The notes beneath the pieces were generated by a model. It was given only the letters and a program-made list of their open reading frames with translations, had not been told where the DNA came from and made no database searches. The translations under genes and the position numbers were made by a program. DNA of 64,000 nt, taken from the NCBI GenBank assembly GCA_044507695.1, contig JBIQJD010000005.1, positions 212,789 through 276,788 of the forward strand, written 5' to 3'. Positions 44,434-54,341 of this stretch are shown here, in pieces. Source of the DNA: JBIQJD01 sp044507695 (GTDB lineage: Bacteria > Bacteroidota > Ignavibacteria > Ignavibacteriales > Ignavibacteriaceae). How positions within the stretch are numbered: position 1 is the stretch's first letter; every line of letters begins with the position of its first letter.

Positions 44434-44727
44434 TTATTCTTCAACAACTTTAATTGCTGTTTCACCTTCTCTAATCATATTATACTTTTCACGTGCAGTC
44501 TTTTCTATTTTTGCAGGAATTTTATTTTGCAGTGAATCTATTTCACCTTCAAGTCTTTTATTCTCGGCTTCAACTTCAGCAATGCGGTGTTTAAGTTTAT
44601 CAACATCATTTTTTAATTTGATGTATTTCAAAATCCCATCTTTATTAAAAAATAGAATTACCGCAGTTATAAAAAATAGAACAGCAGCAGCAGCCAATTT
44701 AACTTTACGGGATTTAAGAAATTTCAT
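44434..44727 (-). CDS. FtsB/DivIC-like septum formation initiator protein
   Basis: A 97-residue bitopic protein: basic N-terminus (MKFLKSRKVK), one membrane helix at about 11-27, then a coiled coil at about 33-75 (LKNDVDKLKHRIAEVEAENK), then TAREKYNMIREGETAIKVVE, the conserved end of the FtsB/DivIC family. It would join the divisome subcomplex with FtsL and FtsQ. It follows ddl by one base, and ddl is commonly near cell-wall and division genes, which supports the call. Confidence 0.85.
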   Translation of the reverse strand: MKFLKSRKVKLAAAAVLFFITAVILFFNKDGILKYIKLKNDVDKLKHRIAEVEAENKRLEGEIDSLQNKIPAKIEKTAREKYNMIREGETAIKVVEE

Positions 44728-44728
44728 T

Positions 44729-45730
44729 TTACAAGCTTAACTTTATTATCCTGTCAATCAATTCTTCAAAAGAAATTCCAACAGCTTTTGCCATTTTAGG
44801 AACAAGACTGGTGGATGTCATTCCCGGCAAAGTATTAACTTCAAGAAGATAGGGAATGTTACCAGGACTTACTCTAAAATCTAATCTGCCGTAACCCTCA
44901 CATCCAAGTGAATTAAAGGCTAACAATGCGGCCTTTTGCAATTCCCCGGTTGTTTGTTTTGGCAGATCAGCCGGAACGATATACTCACTCATACCGGTTG
45001 TATATTTGCATTCATAATCATACAAATCATGCTTAGGTTTTATTTCAAGTACCGGGAGAGCCTTATTTTCAAGTATTGCAACCGTTACTTCTCTCCCCGG
45101 AATGTATTCTTCTATTAATGCTTTATTTGAAAATTGAAGAGCAAGATTAACTGCATTTGCAACTTCAGATTCATCCTTACACACTGTTAATCCAACTGTT
45201 GAGCCTTGATCATTCGGTTTTATAACACAGGGGAATCCAAATTTTTCTTTAATTGATTTAATTAAAGCATCAGCATCTGCAGCATTCTTATCAGCAGCAA
45301 TCCATGCTGGAGTTTTAATATCATAATGGTGAAATAAAATTTTAGACATCAGCTTATCCATTGAGAGAGAACTTGCAAGCACCTTACTTCCGGTATATTT
45401 TTTTCCTCTCAGCTCAAGCAGTGATTGAATCGTTCCGTCTTCACCATATTTACCGTGTAATGCAAGAAAAGCAAGATCTGTTTCATCAAAATATTTTGAA
45501 TTAACTGCTTCAACATAATTTCTGTTTGAAAGTTCAGAATAATCTTCTTTAGCGAAAAAAGCCTTCTCATCATCAGGTTGATTTTCTCCGTATGCCGGAT
45601 CAACTAGAACTGTTTCATAGCCAAGAGAAACAAGTGCAGAATGAATTGAAGCTCCGCTTGATTTTGATACTTCCCTTTCAGGTGAAGTGCCGCCGAGTAA
45701 AAGAGCGATTTTAGGTTTTTTGTTGTTCAT
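44729..45730 (-). CDS. ddl: D-alanine--D-alanine ligase
   Basis: This 333-residue ATP-grasp enzyme makes D-Ala-D-Ala for peptidoglycan. Motifs include LLGGTSPEREVSKSSG at the N-terminus, LALHGKYGEDGTIQSLLEL, SSLSMDKLMSK, PCVIKPNDQGSTVGL, EEYIPGREVTVAIL and LLEVNTLPGMTSTSLVPKMA. Ser and Tyr/Phe specificity positions were not assessed further; the sequence is of the ordinary Ddl type. It is coupled to the division gene downstream (one base between). Confidence 0.96.
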   Translation of the reverse strand: MNNKKPKIALLLGGTSPEREVSKSSGASIHSALVSLGYETVLVDPAYGENQPDDEKAFFAKEDYSELSNRNYVEAVNSKYFDETDLAFLALHGKYGEDGTIQSLLELRGKKYTGSKVLASSLSMDKLMSKILFHHYDIKTPAWIAADKNAADADALIKSIKEKFGFPCVIKPNDQGSTVGLTVCKDESEVANAVNLALQFSNKALIEEYIPGREVTVAILENKALPVLEIKPKHDLYDYECKYTTGMSEYIVPADLPKQTTGELQKAALLAFNSLGCEGYGRLDFRVSPGNIPYLLEVNTLPGMTSTSLVPKMAKAVGISFEELIDRIIKLSL

Positions 45731-45788
45731 GTAAATTATTTTTAATCAGCATTTTAGAATTTAATTTATAATAACAGAATTGAACAGC

Positions 45789-46442
45789 TCACTTCTTTTT
45801 TATTCCATATACTTTTTCTGAAAGATCAAGCAACTCGCTTACTTTTTCCGGTGAAATTTCTTTTTCACCGCCAAGCATTCTTGCTATAAAAAGTGTTTTT
45901 GCCGTATGTTCAAGTTTTTCCATTTTATAATAGGCATCCTTAATATCAACTCCAATTGCAACTGCTCCGTGATTCTGTAAAAGAAATACCTCTGAATTTT
46001 TAATAAATGGTTCCATGCTCCCGGGAAGTTCATCTGTTGATGGAGTTGCATAATCACAAAGTGGAATTTTGCCGAGGCTTAATATTACTTCAGGAAAAAT
46101 ATTTTTTTGCAATGCGTGTGCAGTGAATTTGCCTGCTGATGCAAAAGCAGTTGAGTATACAGGATGGCAGTGAACTACAGCATTTATATCTTTTCTTCTT
46201 GAATAAACAAAAAGATGAATTTTATATTCTGTTGAGATTTTCCCTTCGCCTGAAATTAGATTGCCGGATGAATCTAATTCAAGAATATCTTTTTCGGTTA
46301 CTTCTCCCTTACAGATGCCTGATCTTGTAATAAAAATATTTCCACCTGCTGAACGAACTGATAAATTCCCATCATAGGCTGATACAAATCCTTTCTCATA
46401 AACTTTGCGGCAGTATGCTGCTAATTCACTTTGAATAGACAT
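45789..46442 (-). CDS. Class II aldolase/adducin family protein
   Basis: A 217-residue zinc-dependent aldolase-like protein. Metal ligands are seen in VVHCHPVYSTAF and LLQNHGAVAIGVDI, and the N-terminal GNLSVRSAGGNIFITRSG is the phosphate-binding part, as in L-fuculose-phosphate aldolase; the catalytic Glu may be in LQKNIFPEVI. Substrates of the family include fuculose-1-phosphate, rhamnulose-1-phosphate and methylthioribulose-1-phosphate, and the sequence does not decide between them. It overlaps the Gfo/Idh/MocA gene by 22 bp, so the two probably serve one sugar pathway. Class II aldolases are also signature enzymes of some microcompartments, see the EutN-like gene. Confidence 0.85.
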   Translation of the reverse strand: MSIQSELAAYCRKVYEKGFVSAYDGNLSVRSAGGNIFITRSGICKGEVTEKDILELDSSGNLISGEGKISTEYKIHLFVYSRRKDINAVVHCHPVYSTAFASAGKFTAHALQKNIFPEVILSLGKIPLCDYATPSTDELPGSMEPFIKNSEVFLLQNHGAVAIGVDIKDAYYKMEKLEHTAKTLFIARMLGGEKEISPEKVSELLDLSEKVYGIKKK

Positions 46443-47419
46443 TTGCTTTCCAGTTCTTCCATCAGCTTAAGATTAATAAGCCCGTCTTTGCCGGTTACAA
46501 TCGGAGTCTGATTATTCAGAAAAGATGATTGAACAGATTTAATATGCTGCACCAGTTTGTTTGAACGCTTCATAAATGTTTTCTTTGCTTCACCATCAAG
46601 CTGAATTGTAATTTTTGCGGGAAGATGTTTTACACCGATAAGATTTTCTATACTAATTGCACCGGAATGCCCGATAATATCTATCCTGTTAAATGCTTTT
46701 TTACTGTTGAATGAAACATTAAAGTAGCCATATCCGCTGTTTTCATATTTTAAAATACCGGCTGCAAAATCATCAACATTAATTTTGTAGATAAGATTAT
46801 CAACTACTCCGCTAATTGATGAAACTTCCCCGCCAAAAAAACGAATGAGATCAATCATATGAGTTCCGAGATCTCTAAGTGCTCCGCCGCCTTTTTCTTT
46901 TACAAATCTGAAATTCTCATCCGGAGAAAAATTAATATTAAAATTAAGCTGAACACTAATCAGTTTGCCAAGCATTCTGCTGCTTAAAATTTCTTTTGCT
47001 TTTATTATTAATGGATGAGATCTGAAAACATAATTGACTGCAAACAATACTTCATTCTCTTCACAAACACGAACAATCTCTTCAGCTTCAGCGGAATTTA
47101 GTGCAATTGGCTTTTCACAGAGAATATTTTTACCTGCTTTGGCGGCTTTAATAACCTGCTCATAGTGATGATGATTTGCGCTTGAAATATAAACAGCGTT
47201 AATATCTGATTTTAAAAATTCATCGTAATTGCTGAATCCATTTACGCCCAGCTTTCCTGATATTTCCTTTGCTCGTTTTTGATCATGACTAAAAACGGAA
47301 ACGAGACTTCCTTTTCTTACATGAGATAAAGCAGGAATGAACGAATGCTCGGCAAATCTTCCGAGACCAGCAATTCCCCATTTAATTTTTTTTGGTGCCG
47401 GCTTTTTTATTTTCAGCAT
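46421..47419 (-). CDS. Gfo/Idh/MocA family oxidoreductase
   Basis: A 332-residue NAD(P)-dependent sugar oxidoreductase. The Rossmann motif is IKWGIAGLGRFAEHSFIPAL, followed by VYISSANHHHYEQVIKAAKA and the family hallmark NILCEKPIALNSAEAEEIV, with GTHMIDLIRFFGGEVSSISG in the substrate domain. It would oxidise or reduce a cyclitol or sugar; the substrate is unknown. There is no signal peptide. Its end overlaps the class II aldolase gene, and metF lies 36 bp upstream. Confidence 0.92.
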   Translation of the reverse strand: MLKIKKPAPKKIKWGIAGLGRFAEHSFIPALSHVRKGSLVSVFSHDQKRAKEISGKLGVNGFSNYDEFLKSDINAVYISSANHHHYEQVIKAAKAGKNILCEKPIALNSAEAEEIVRVCEENEVLFAVNYVFRSHPLIIKAKEILSSRMLGKLISVQLNFNINFSPDENFRFVKEKGGGALRDLGTHMIDLIRFFGGEVSSISGVVDNLIYKINVDDFAAGILKYENSGYGYFNVSFNSKKAFNRIDIIGHSGAISIENLIGVKHLPAKITIQLDGEAKKTFMKRSNKLVQHIKSVQSSFLNNQTPIVTGKDGLINLKLMEELESKCLFKVN

Positions 47420-47455
47420 AAAATTTAATTGAATTTTTTTCCGGGCAATTTATAA

Positions 47456-48421
47456 TTAAGCTATTTGCTTAAAAATTTTTAACCTGTTCATCAGTTTTTT
47501 AATCGGGTTTGCATTCTGCATAATATAAAAATGAACGCTCGGAACATTTTTATCCAGAAGTTCTTCAACCTGTTTTGCAGCCCACTCAACACCAATATCA
47601 ATTACATGTTCCGGTTTAGCTGCGTAAACTTCATCAGCAAGTTCATCCGGAATATTGATGTAAAAGTTTTTGGGAATATTTATCAAATGAGATTTTGATG
47701 TAAGAATTTTTAACCCGGGAATTATCGGAACATCAATTCCTTCCTTCCGGCATTTATCAAGATATTTAAAGTAAACACTGTTATCATAAAACATTTGTGT
47801 AACAACATACTCAGCGCCTGCTTCTATTTTTTGCTTAACATATTTTATATCGGTTTTAAGATTAGGAGCTTCAAAATGTTTTTCGGGATATCCGCTTACA
47901 CCAATACAAAAGTTTGATGGTTTTGCATCAAGAAGGTTTTCTTCAAGATACTTTCCGTGGTTCATTGCACAGATTTGTTTTACCAGATCAACTGCATAAC
48001 GGTTAACACTTTTTCCTTCAGGAACGGGCTTATCATAACCATTATCATCCCCTCTTATTGCAAGTACATTTTCAATTCCCAGGTACGAAAGCTCGATAAG
48101 AAAATCTTCTGTTTCTTCTCTTGTAAATCCTTTTGTTAAAATATGAGGAACAGCATCAATATTGTACTTGTTTTGAATAAGCGCACAAATGCCCAATGTT
48201 CCCGGTCTTTTTCTTTTTATCTTTTTCTTAATTCCGTGCGGAGTTTCTTCATAAATTACTTCAGCAGAGTGACTTGTAATATCTATAAATGGAGGATGAT
48301 ACCTGGCAAGATCATCAATTACTGCTAAAAGGCTTTTTATATCTCCACCTCTTTTGGGAGGAATAAGTTCAAAACTTATTAACGGTTCTGTTGCCTTTTG
48401 AAGGTGCTCTATTACTTTCAT
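47456..48421 (-). CDS. metF: 5,10-methylenetetrahydrofolate reductase
   Basis: A 321-residue FAD-dependent TIM-barrel enzyme giving 5-methyl-tetrahydrofolate for methionine synthesis. Landmarks are LISFELIPPKRGG with the catalytic Glu, DITSHSAEV, NVLAIRGDD, ICAMNHGKYLEE, GVSGYPEKHFEAPN and VTQMFYDNSVYFKYLDKC. The length is slightly above the E. coli enzyme, normal for the group. It could share a transcript with the downstream oxidoreductase gene (36 bp). Confidence 0.95.
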   Translation of the reverse strand: MKVIEHLQKATEPLISFELIPPKRGGDIKSLLAVIDDLARYHPPFIDITSHSAEVIYEETPHGIKKKIKRKRPGTLGICALIQNKYNIDAVPHILTKGFTREETEDFLIELSYLGIENVLAIRGDDNGYDKPVPEGKSVNRYAVDLVKQICAMNHGKYLEENLLDAKPSNFCIGVSGYPEKHFEAPNLKTDIKYVKQKIEAGAEYVVTQMFYDNSVYFKYLDKCRKEGIDVPIIPGLKILTSKSHLINIPKNFYINIPDELADEVYAAKPEHVIDIGVEWAAKQVEELLDKNVPSVHFYIMQNANPIKKLMNRLKIFKQIA

Positions 48422-48513
48422 TTAACTGCGTTTTTTTTTGAATGATAAATTTAACATATAAATAACTAATCTACACGATAATAATTAATCACATAAGTGA
48501 AACTTTACGGCAA

Positions 48514-50964
48514 TTATTTTTTTAGAATTCTGAATACCTGTTTGTCACCACTTTTAATTGAAACTTCATCGGTTCGTATTTTCATATAAAAACCTTCGCG
48601 CCACATCTCTGCCATGTCATCATAATGAACACTCATTATATGGCCTGATTGTCCTGTAATCAGTACAAGATAAAATTCATCCGGTTTGGCAAAATCAAAA
48701 ATGTAACGCATTGATGGACCAAGTATGTTCTCAAATGGCTGATGGTTAAATCGCGGCACTTCTTTTATTCCTTCATAGAATGGATACTCAGTATTAAAAA
48801 GTGTAGTGCCATCTCCGCTGATTGAATATGGTCCGATATTTACAAAATTATCAAGGATTGGTGATACGCGTGCAAAGGCATGAGGAAATACAACTTTGTG
48901 CAATTTTCCCCATTGCCATCCACTTAAATCTTTCCCAAATTTTTTCTCAAGTTCTGAAAGTGCATCAACAAGACTTTTTCTTATTATATCATTTCTGGTT
49001 TCAAATCCGGAAGTCTGAACGTTATCAAACCATGATGATGATGGATTTTGAAGAAGCTGAATGATACTTCTGAAAGGAATGTTTGCAACAAAAACAAATT
49101 CGTTGAACAGATCATCTCCCATTTCATCACGATAAACATTTGAAAGAAAATGTTTGTAAAACATGTGATAAATTGCCGGCACCTGGCTGAACTCATTCAT
49201 ACTGAAATCCCACTTGCTCAGCAGTTCAAGAGAGAGAGAAAGATTCTTATCAGTGATTTTCATTCCTTCAAATGCCGATAAAATGTACGCTGTAATTTTT
49301 CTTGCATGAGGAGATACAATATCCATCTGATATTTTTTAAAATCATCAACCGAGTGATTCTTTTTTGATGAAAGCAGTTCGATTATTCTTTCATATCTTG
49401 ATGGCGGCTCCCAAACATTTGAAATATGATATGGAAAATTTCTTAATGTTTTATTATTTGCGGATGCAATAAAATCATATGGCGGGTTGAAAAGAAAAGG
49501 GATTTCGTTCTGAGGAATAAATCCTTTCCAATCAAATGCATCCGTGGTTCCATCATAAATCATCGTTGGGCTGTTGGATTTTCTTATCGGCAGCCGCGCT
49601 CCGAAAAAGTAACCTATGTTGCCGTTCTTGTCTGCATAAATAAAATTCTGCCCCGGCACACTGAATCTGCTTACAGCAGTTTTAAATTCATCCCAGTTTT
49701 TTGCTTTGTTAATTGCATAAAATCCCGAAAGCTCATCACTAAAAATATTACCTATCCATTTCATGCTGAGAGAAGGAGTTCCAATTCCTTTATCATTATA
49801 TAAGATTGATGCAAGATGAATATCCGTAATAAGTGGTCCCCGGTGTGTCGATCTTATTGTAATAGTTATATCTGTGGAATCTTTTACTTTAATTTTTTCT
49901 GTTCTTGTAAGAAGATCTTTCCATTCTCCATTTAAAAAATATTTTGAACCGGATGAATCAATTCGTTCAGAATAAAAATCACAATCATCAGCCATTATGT
50001 TTGTTAAAACCCATGATATGTTTTCGTTCTTGCCGATTACTACACCCGGCACGCCAGGCAATGTTACACCGGCTGCATTCCAATCCGGGCTTTTAATTAC
50101 AGCCGCATACCATATCCCCGGAGCACTGTAATGCAGGTGAGGATCATTTGCAATAATTGGCTTGCCGCTTGAAGATAAATTTCCTTTTACTACCCAATTG
50201 TTTGAACCAATGTGAGTTCCTGTAAATCCCATAAATGATCTGAAAGCTTTATCAGTCTTTACGAAACCATTATTGAGTTTCAGATTCTTTAACTGCGGCG
50301 GGATAATTGTTGGAGCATTTTCAGGATAATCAGGAAGAATTTCCTTCACTTTATCGGCACCGAATTTCTGCACAAGTTCAGCGAATGTAAAATCAGACCA
50401 CCAGCTTATGTTAAGCTGCCATGCCATCATGCGAATTATAATTAAGCTGTGTTCGGGTTTCCATGGATAAGGCTCATAGCCCAGCACATCAAATTCAACC
50501 GGCAGATTATCTTTTGAATTTTGTATAAAGTAATTTACTCCGCGTGAGTAGGCTTCAAGAATTTTTTTTACTTCCGGAGTTATCCTGGAATAATTTTCTT
50601 CTGCAAATTTTTTTAACCCGATTGTTAAAAACATTTTATCAAACGGAATTGTCTGCGGGCCAAAAACTTCACTCATTCTTCCTTCACCGGCACGCCGTAC
50701 AATATCCATTGAAAATAATCTTTCCTGCGCATGGAGATAGCCTAATGCAAAAGAAACATCTTCATCTGAATTTGCTAATATATAAGGAATGGCAAGACTA
50801 TCTCTGTAAATTTCAATATCTCCGGAAATTCCCGGTGCGGTAATTTCTCCTTCATACTCAGGAAGTGAAGATACAAGCATGTTATAAAAGATTATTCCCG
50901 CAACAGAAATAATAAGCGCAAGAGTTACGGTTAAACCAATTATAATTTTTAACCAGCGTGGCAT
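48514..50964 (-). CDS. Penicillin acylase family protein (Ntn hydrolase)
   Basis: An 816-residue periplasmic, membrane-anchored Ntn hydrolase. Residues 8-29 form an uncleaved signal anchor (IIGLTVTLALIISVAGIIF). The alpha part follows (DSLAIPYILANSDEDVSFAL, GYLHAQERLFSMD), and the autocleavage site is at Gly253-Ser254 in THIGSNNWVVKG, where Ser would become the beta-chain nucleophile. Beta-chain motifs include PIIANDPHLHYSAPGIWYA and HRGPLITDI. The family hydrolyses penicillins, cephalosporins and acyl-homoserine lactones; which it acts on here cannot be told. It appears to be a single-gene unit. Confidence 0.92.
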   Translation of the reverse strand: MPRWLKIIIGLTVTLALIISVAGIIFYNMLVSSLPEYEGEITAPGISGDIEIYRDSLAIPYILANSDEDVSFALGYLHAQERLFSMDIVRRAGEGRMSEVFGPQTIPFDKMFLTIGLKKFAEENYSRITPEVKKILEAYSRGVNYFIQNSKDNLPVEFDVLGYEPYPWKPEHSLIIIRMMAWQLNISWWSDFTFAELVQKFGADKVKEILPDYPENAPTIIPPQLKNLKLNNGFVKTDKAFRSFMGFTGTHIGSNNWVVKGNLSSSGKPIIANDPHLHYSAPGIWYAAVIKSPDWNAAGVTLPGVPGVVIGKNENISWVLTNIMADDCDFYSERIDSSGSKYFLNGEWKDLLTRTEKIKVKDSTDITITIRSTHRGPLITDIHLASILYNDKGIGTPSLSMKWIGNIFSDELSGFYAINKAKNWDEFKTAVSRFSVPGQNFIYADKNGNIGYFFGARLPIRKSNSPTMIYDGTTDAFDWKGFIPQNEIPFLFNPPYDFIASANNKTLRNFPYHISNVWEPPSRYERIIELLSSKKNHSVDDFKKYQMDIVSPHARKITAYILSAFEGMKITDKNLSLSLELLSKWDFSMNEFSQVPAIYHMFYKHFLSNVYRDEMGDDLFNEFVFVANIPFRSIIQLLQNPSSSWFDNVQTSGFETRNDIIRKSLVDALSELEKKFGKDLSGWQWGKLHKVVFPHAFARVSPILDNFVNIGPYSISGDGTTLFNTEYPFYEGIKEVPRFNHQPFENILGPSMRYIFDFAKPDEFYLVLITGQSGHIMSVHYDDMAEMWREGFYMKIRTDEVSIKSGDKQVFRILKK

Positions 50965-51056
50965 TTAATCCTTTTACTTTTTTATTTCAAATATAAATAA
51001 ATAATCTATGTTGAGGGTGAGATTGATCTTGAATCGTCCAATTATATAAAGCGAGA

Positions 51057-51905
51057 TTAAATAAATGTATAAAGTTCGGCATGTTTAATTTTCATTAATC
51101 CGCTTATAAAATTATATAACGCATACAACTCAAATGGAAAAGAAAGATAACCTAAATATCCGGGAAGAGGCATTTCAAAAACATGAAGTACATTTACACC
51201 GGGCAGAGAGTAAATCCATTTTGGGTAGGAATAAAAATTCCATAATTCCCAAAAGAAACCACAAATAATTCCGGCAGCCGCTAAAGATGCAGCTAAACTC
51301 CAATTACCTGCAGCAGTAGAATCAAAGATTGTTCTGTAACCAAGTTTATTATTGATCGGTTCAATGATAAAAAAAACAGATATCCAAATAAATGGATAAA
51401 ATATTTTTGGGAAGATTAAAATTAATAGCGCAATTGTAATTCCTGATAGAAGAAATATTAAATAAGCATTCTTTAAAGGAGAAAATTTTCTTCTATTGGT
51501 AAGATTTTTAATTCTGCTAAACGTACATGTAAGTTCTGCAGTGCCAAATACAGCAGGCATTACAGTTGAAAAGCTTAGAGAGGCGAATAGAAAATATTCA
51601 GGATCAGAAAAATATTGTCTGCCATCATAAAACCAATTTTGCGTAAAATAATTAAACAGCTCAAACAGCCACCAGCATGGCATTGAAATTAAAAAAAGCA
51701 AGATGTACTGTTTTAAATTTCTGGTTAATAATGAAGTCTGTTTCTTAAAATAAACAAGTGCATCAACTGATAAAGAATAACCGAGCCATAAAAAGAAAAA
51801 TCCCCAATGAGTTCTAAGTGCATCCAAAGACCAGTTAAGGTACCAAAACAGAAGTACAAGAATAATTCCAATCCAGCCATAAAGCGGAAATTTATTTTTA
51901 CTCAT
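51057..51905 (-). CDS. Polytopic membrane protein of unknown function
   Basis: A 282-residue protein with about seven or eight hydrophobic segments, not recognised as a named family. The most distinctive part is the C-terminal third: FFWELWNFYSYPKWIYSLPG, then NVLHVFEMPLPGYLGYLSFP, then FELYALYNFI, rich in Trp, Tyr and Pro and probably at a membrane interface. An earlier similar motif (CWWLFELFNYFTQNWFYDGR) suggests an internal duplication of a WxLFExxNYxxxxWxY unit. It lies between penicillin acylase and S46 peptidase genes without overlap to either. Confidence 0.85.
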   Translation of the reverse strand: MSKNKFPLYGWIGIILVLLFWYLNWSLDALRTHWGFFFLWLGYSLSVDALVYFKKQTSLLTRNLKQYILLFLISMPCWWLFELFNYFTQNWFYDGRQYFSDPEYFLFASLSFSTVMPAVFGTAELTCTFSRIKNLTNRRKFSPLKNAYLIFLLSGITIALLILIFPKIFYPFIWISVFFIIEPINNKLGYRTIFDSTAAGNWSLAASLAAAGIICGFFWELWNFYSYPKWIYSLPGVNVLHVFEMPLPGYLGYLSFPFELYALYNFISGLMKIKHAELYTFI

Positions 51906-51977
51906 GCTTTAAATTTTTGCTCTAAACCTTTACAAGTCTATTCTCTCTGCTTTTCAATTTTATTTCTTTACTATCAA

Positions 51978-54134
51978 TTATTCCTTCATCTTCCCATTCA
52001 GCAATTCATCGCTTAATCTGTTAAGCTTATATAAATCTCTTATCGCTTCAATCATTCCTGCTGAATGCACGCTTATTGTACGGTTTGCTTCAGTTGTATA
52101 AATATATTTATTTGAAAGACTCTCGTAGTTTCCATCAAATGCTAAACCGATTATTTCAAGATTCTTATTAACAACGGGACTTCCGGAATTACCGCCAATG
52201 ATATCATTTGTTGAAATAAAATCGAGAGGTGTACCTAAATCAAATTCGGCCGGAAGATCCTCCCAAAACGATGGAAGATTAAAAGGAAATTTTTTGCCGA
52301 ATGCATGATACTTTTCTAATACTCCATAAAACGTTGTATATGGAGGAGCGATTGTTCCATTATATGGATATGAACTTATCACTCCATCTGAAATACGTAG
52401 TGTACCTGTTGCATCAGGTGGAATTGTTTCGCCATAAACTTCATACAATGCCTTGCCCATAAGCTGATTGTTAATTTCCTCCTGTGCCTGCAGTTTATTG
52501 TTTTTAATTTTTAGTGCATCATACTGCTTCTTAAAATCAACAGTAAATCTTATAAACGGATCATCAGATTTTTTTATTCTCTCAGGATTTTGTTTAACAA
52601 AGTTCTGAACGCTTGCTGCGGTTTCTATTCCAGAGTTTTTTAAAAGATATTCAACTGCTTCGTTTCCCCTTCTTCCGTTAAGAAAATTTTGCATGAGCGG
52701 ATTTTCTTCACCCAATCTTTCATAATAAAAATCAATCTGGGCTATCAATAATTTTTTCTGAAGTTCTTCATTAAAATTTTCCGGAAATAATTTTGAGATA
52801 GTTGAATCAATATTTTCTTTCTTATAGGATTTACTGCGCGATTCTTCCGGCAGTTCAAGCTGATCGGCAAGTCTTATAATTCTCTCCGCAATTAAAAAAT
52901 ATTCTGATTGATAGAATGATGGGAGCGCATAGGCATATAATTGAGGAGAATAAACAGCCGCTTCTTTTCTTGATGCTTCAATCTCATCCCACAAATGAGA
53001 ATATTTTGCTGCTAATTGTTCATCCGTTTCAACAGCATGTCTGAACTTCTTTTCAAAATCTTTTTTTCTTGCCATCAAAATGGGATCCTGCAATCCCTCA
53101 ATGGCACCTTTCTGAACCTTTAATGAATTTCCTACGGAATAAAGTTTAGCTATAAGATTGTAATCATCAGCATTTGTTTTTTCTACTTCATCCAGATAGG
53201 CATCATATACTTCTTCAAGATATTTTACGTAAGCAGGATAATAAACATCACGGTCATATTCTATCTGAGCAATTGTGCTTATTCGTTTTGTACTTCCGGG
53301 ATTTCCAATTGTAAAAATGGGTTCACCAGCTTCTGCTCCCTCTTCATTCCATTCAAAATAAATTGGAGAGCTTATTGGTTTGTTATTTTCATAAGCACGG
53401 AGGAAAGCACAATCAAGCCCATGGCGGGGATAAGTGAAATTATCATAATCACCGCCGATTTTTGCAGTGCGGAGATCAGGCGCAAATACTATTCTTATAT
53501 CATCATATCTTTTATAACCATAGATAGAAAATTTTCCGCCATTGTATAATGAAACAATTTTAAAAATTAAGGAATCATGTTCAGCGGAGTTTCTATTTAT
53601 TATTTCTAATTCCTTTTCTTCACGGAGAATTATTTTTTCTTCTTCAGTTTTTCCCTTTCCCATTTCATTTATTATTTCATCAGTAACATCCTTTACTATT
53701 AAAAGTTGTTCAACATATAAACCGGGAATTTGCCTTTCCTCTTCTGCTGTTTTTGCCATAAAACCATCTCTTAAAAAATCCTCATCTTCATTTGCAGCTT
53801 TATTTATTATCCCGCGGATGCAGTGATGATTTGTCATTATCAAACCATTAGCAGATACAAAAGATGCAGAACATCCGCCGCCAAATTTCAATGCTGATTT
53901 TTGAGCTTTTTCAAACCAGCTATCATCGGGTTCAAAATTGTATTCTTCTTTAAAATATTTTTTTGGCGGATTTTCAAATGTCCACATTTTCCCCATATCA
54001 AAACGCTGGGCTTTTATAGTATCAAGATTATAACTATGTAAAGATGATAATTCTTTCTGGCCGGAACATCCGCCAAATTCAAAAATTAAATAAATAACTG
54101 CAAATGATTTAAAGATGGTTTTTAATAAATGCAT
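51978..54134 (-). CDS. S46 family dipeptidyl peptidase (DPP7/DPP11-like)
   Basis: A 718-residue exopeptidase releasing dipeptides outside the cytoplasm. The N-terminus is a signal peptide that may be a lipoprotein type (FEFGGCSGQ with Cys23). The trypsin-like triad is visible: TNHHC (His103/104), the Asp in GGDYDNFTYPRHGLD, and the Ser in IGGNSGSPVVN. Eighteen residues after this Ser there is Gly (FDGN), the position that is Gly in DPP7 and Arg in DPP11, so hydrophobic P1 preference is inferred. Length is as usual for S46. It lies downstream of a terminator and a T9SS gene, so has its own promoter, not identified. Confidence 0.92.
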   Translation of the reverse strand: MHLLKTIFKSFAVIYLIFEFGGCSGQKELSSLHSYNLDTIKAQRFDMGKMWTFENPPKKYFKEEYNFEPDDSWFEKAQKSALKFGGGCSASFVSANGLIMTNHHCIRGIINKAANEDEDFLRDGFMAKTAEEERQIPGLYVEQLLIVKDVTDEIINEMGKGKTEEEKIILREEKELEIINRNSAEHDSLIFKIVSLYNGGKFSIYGYKRYDDIRIVFAPDLRTAKIGGDYDNFTYPRHGLDCAFLRAYENNKPISSPIYFEWNEEGAEAGEPIFTIGNPGSTKRISTIAQIEYDRDVYYPAYVKYLEEVYDAYLDEVEKTNADDYNLIAKLYSVGNSLKVQKGAIEGLQDPILMARKKDFEKKFRHAVETDEQLAAKYSHLWDEIEASRKEAAVYSPQLYAYALPSFYQSEYFLIAERIIRLADQLELPEESRSKSYKKENIDSTISKLFPENFNEELQKKLLIAQIDFYYERLGEENPLMQNFLNGRRGNEAVEYLLKNSGIETAASVQNFVKQNPERIKKSDDPFIRFTVDFKKQYDALKIKNNKLQAQEEINNQLMGKALYEVYGETIPPDATGTLRISDGVISSYPYNGTIAPPYTTFYGVLEKYHAFGKKFPFNLPSFWEDLPAEFDLGTPLDFISTNDIIGGNSGSPVVNKNLEIIGLAFDGNYESLSNKYIYTTEANRTISVHSAGMIEAIRDLYKLNRLSDELLNGKMKE

Positions 54135-54267
54135 TTTTTATCCGTTATTTTTTACCATTACTTTAAAAGATAACGATAGATGTGTAGTTATACAATGAAA
54201 GGAAGGTTAAGTCACAAGGTTGTTTTGCTGAAATGAAATGAATGATTCTGATATGTAATATTTTTTC

Positions 54268-54318
54268 TTAAAAAAATTCAGGCTGCATTTCTTCTCAAAG
54301 AATGAATATGCAGCCTAA
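54268..54318 (-). terminator. Rho-independent terminator after the 54342-55610 gene
   Basis: On the minus strand AGGCTGCAT (54308-54316) and ATGCAGCCT (54280-54288) form a nine-pair perfect stem, then GAATTTTTTT. It is about 25 bases past the stop codon. Confidence 0.85.
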
Positions 54319-54341
54319 CAAAAAATTTCGGAAGAATTAAT

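Noticed and set aside
45789..47419. Microcompartment operon around the class II aldolase
   Set aside because: Neighbours are an oxidoreductase, metF and ddl, with no shell protein; the only BMC-type gene is 4 kb away on the other strand.
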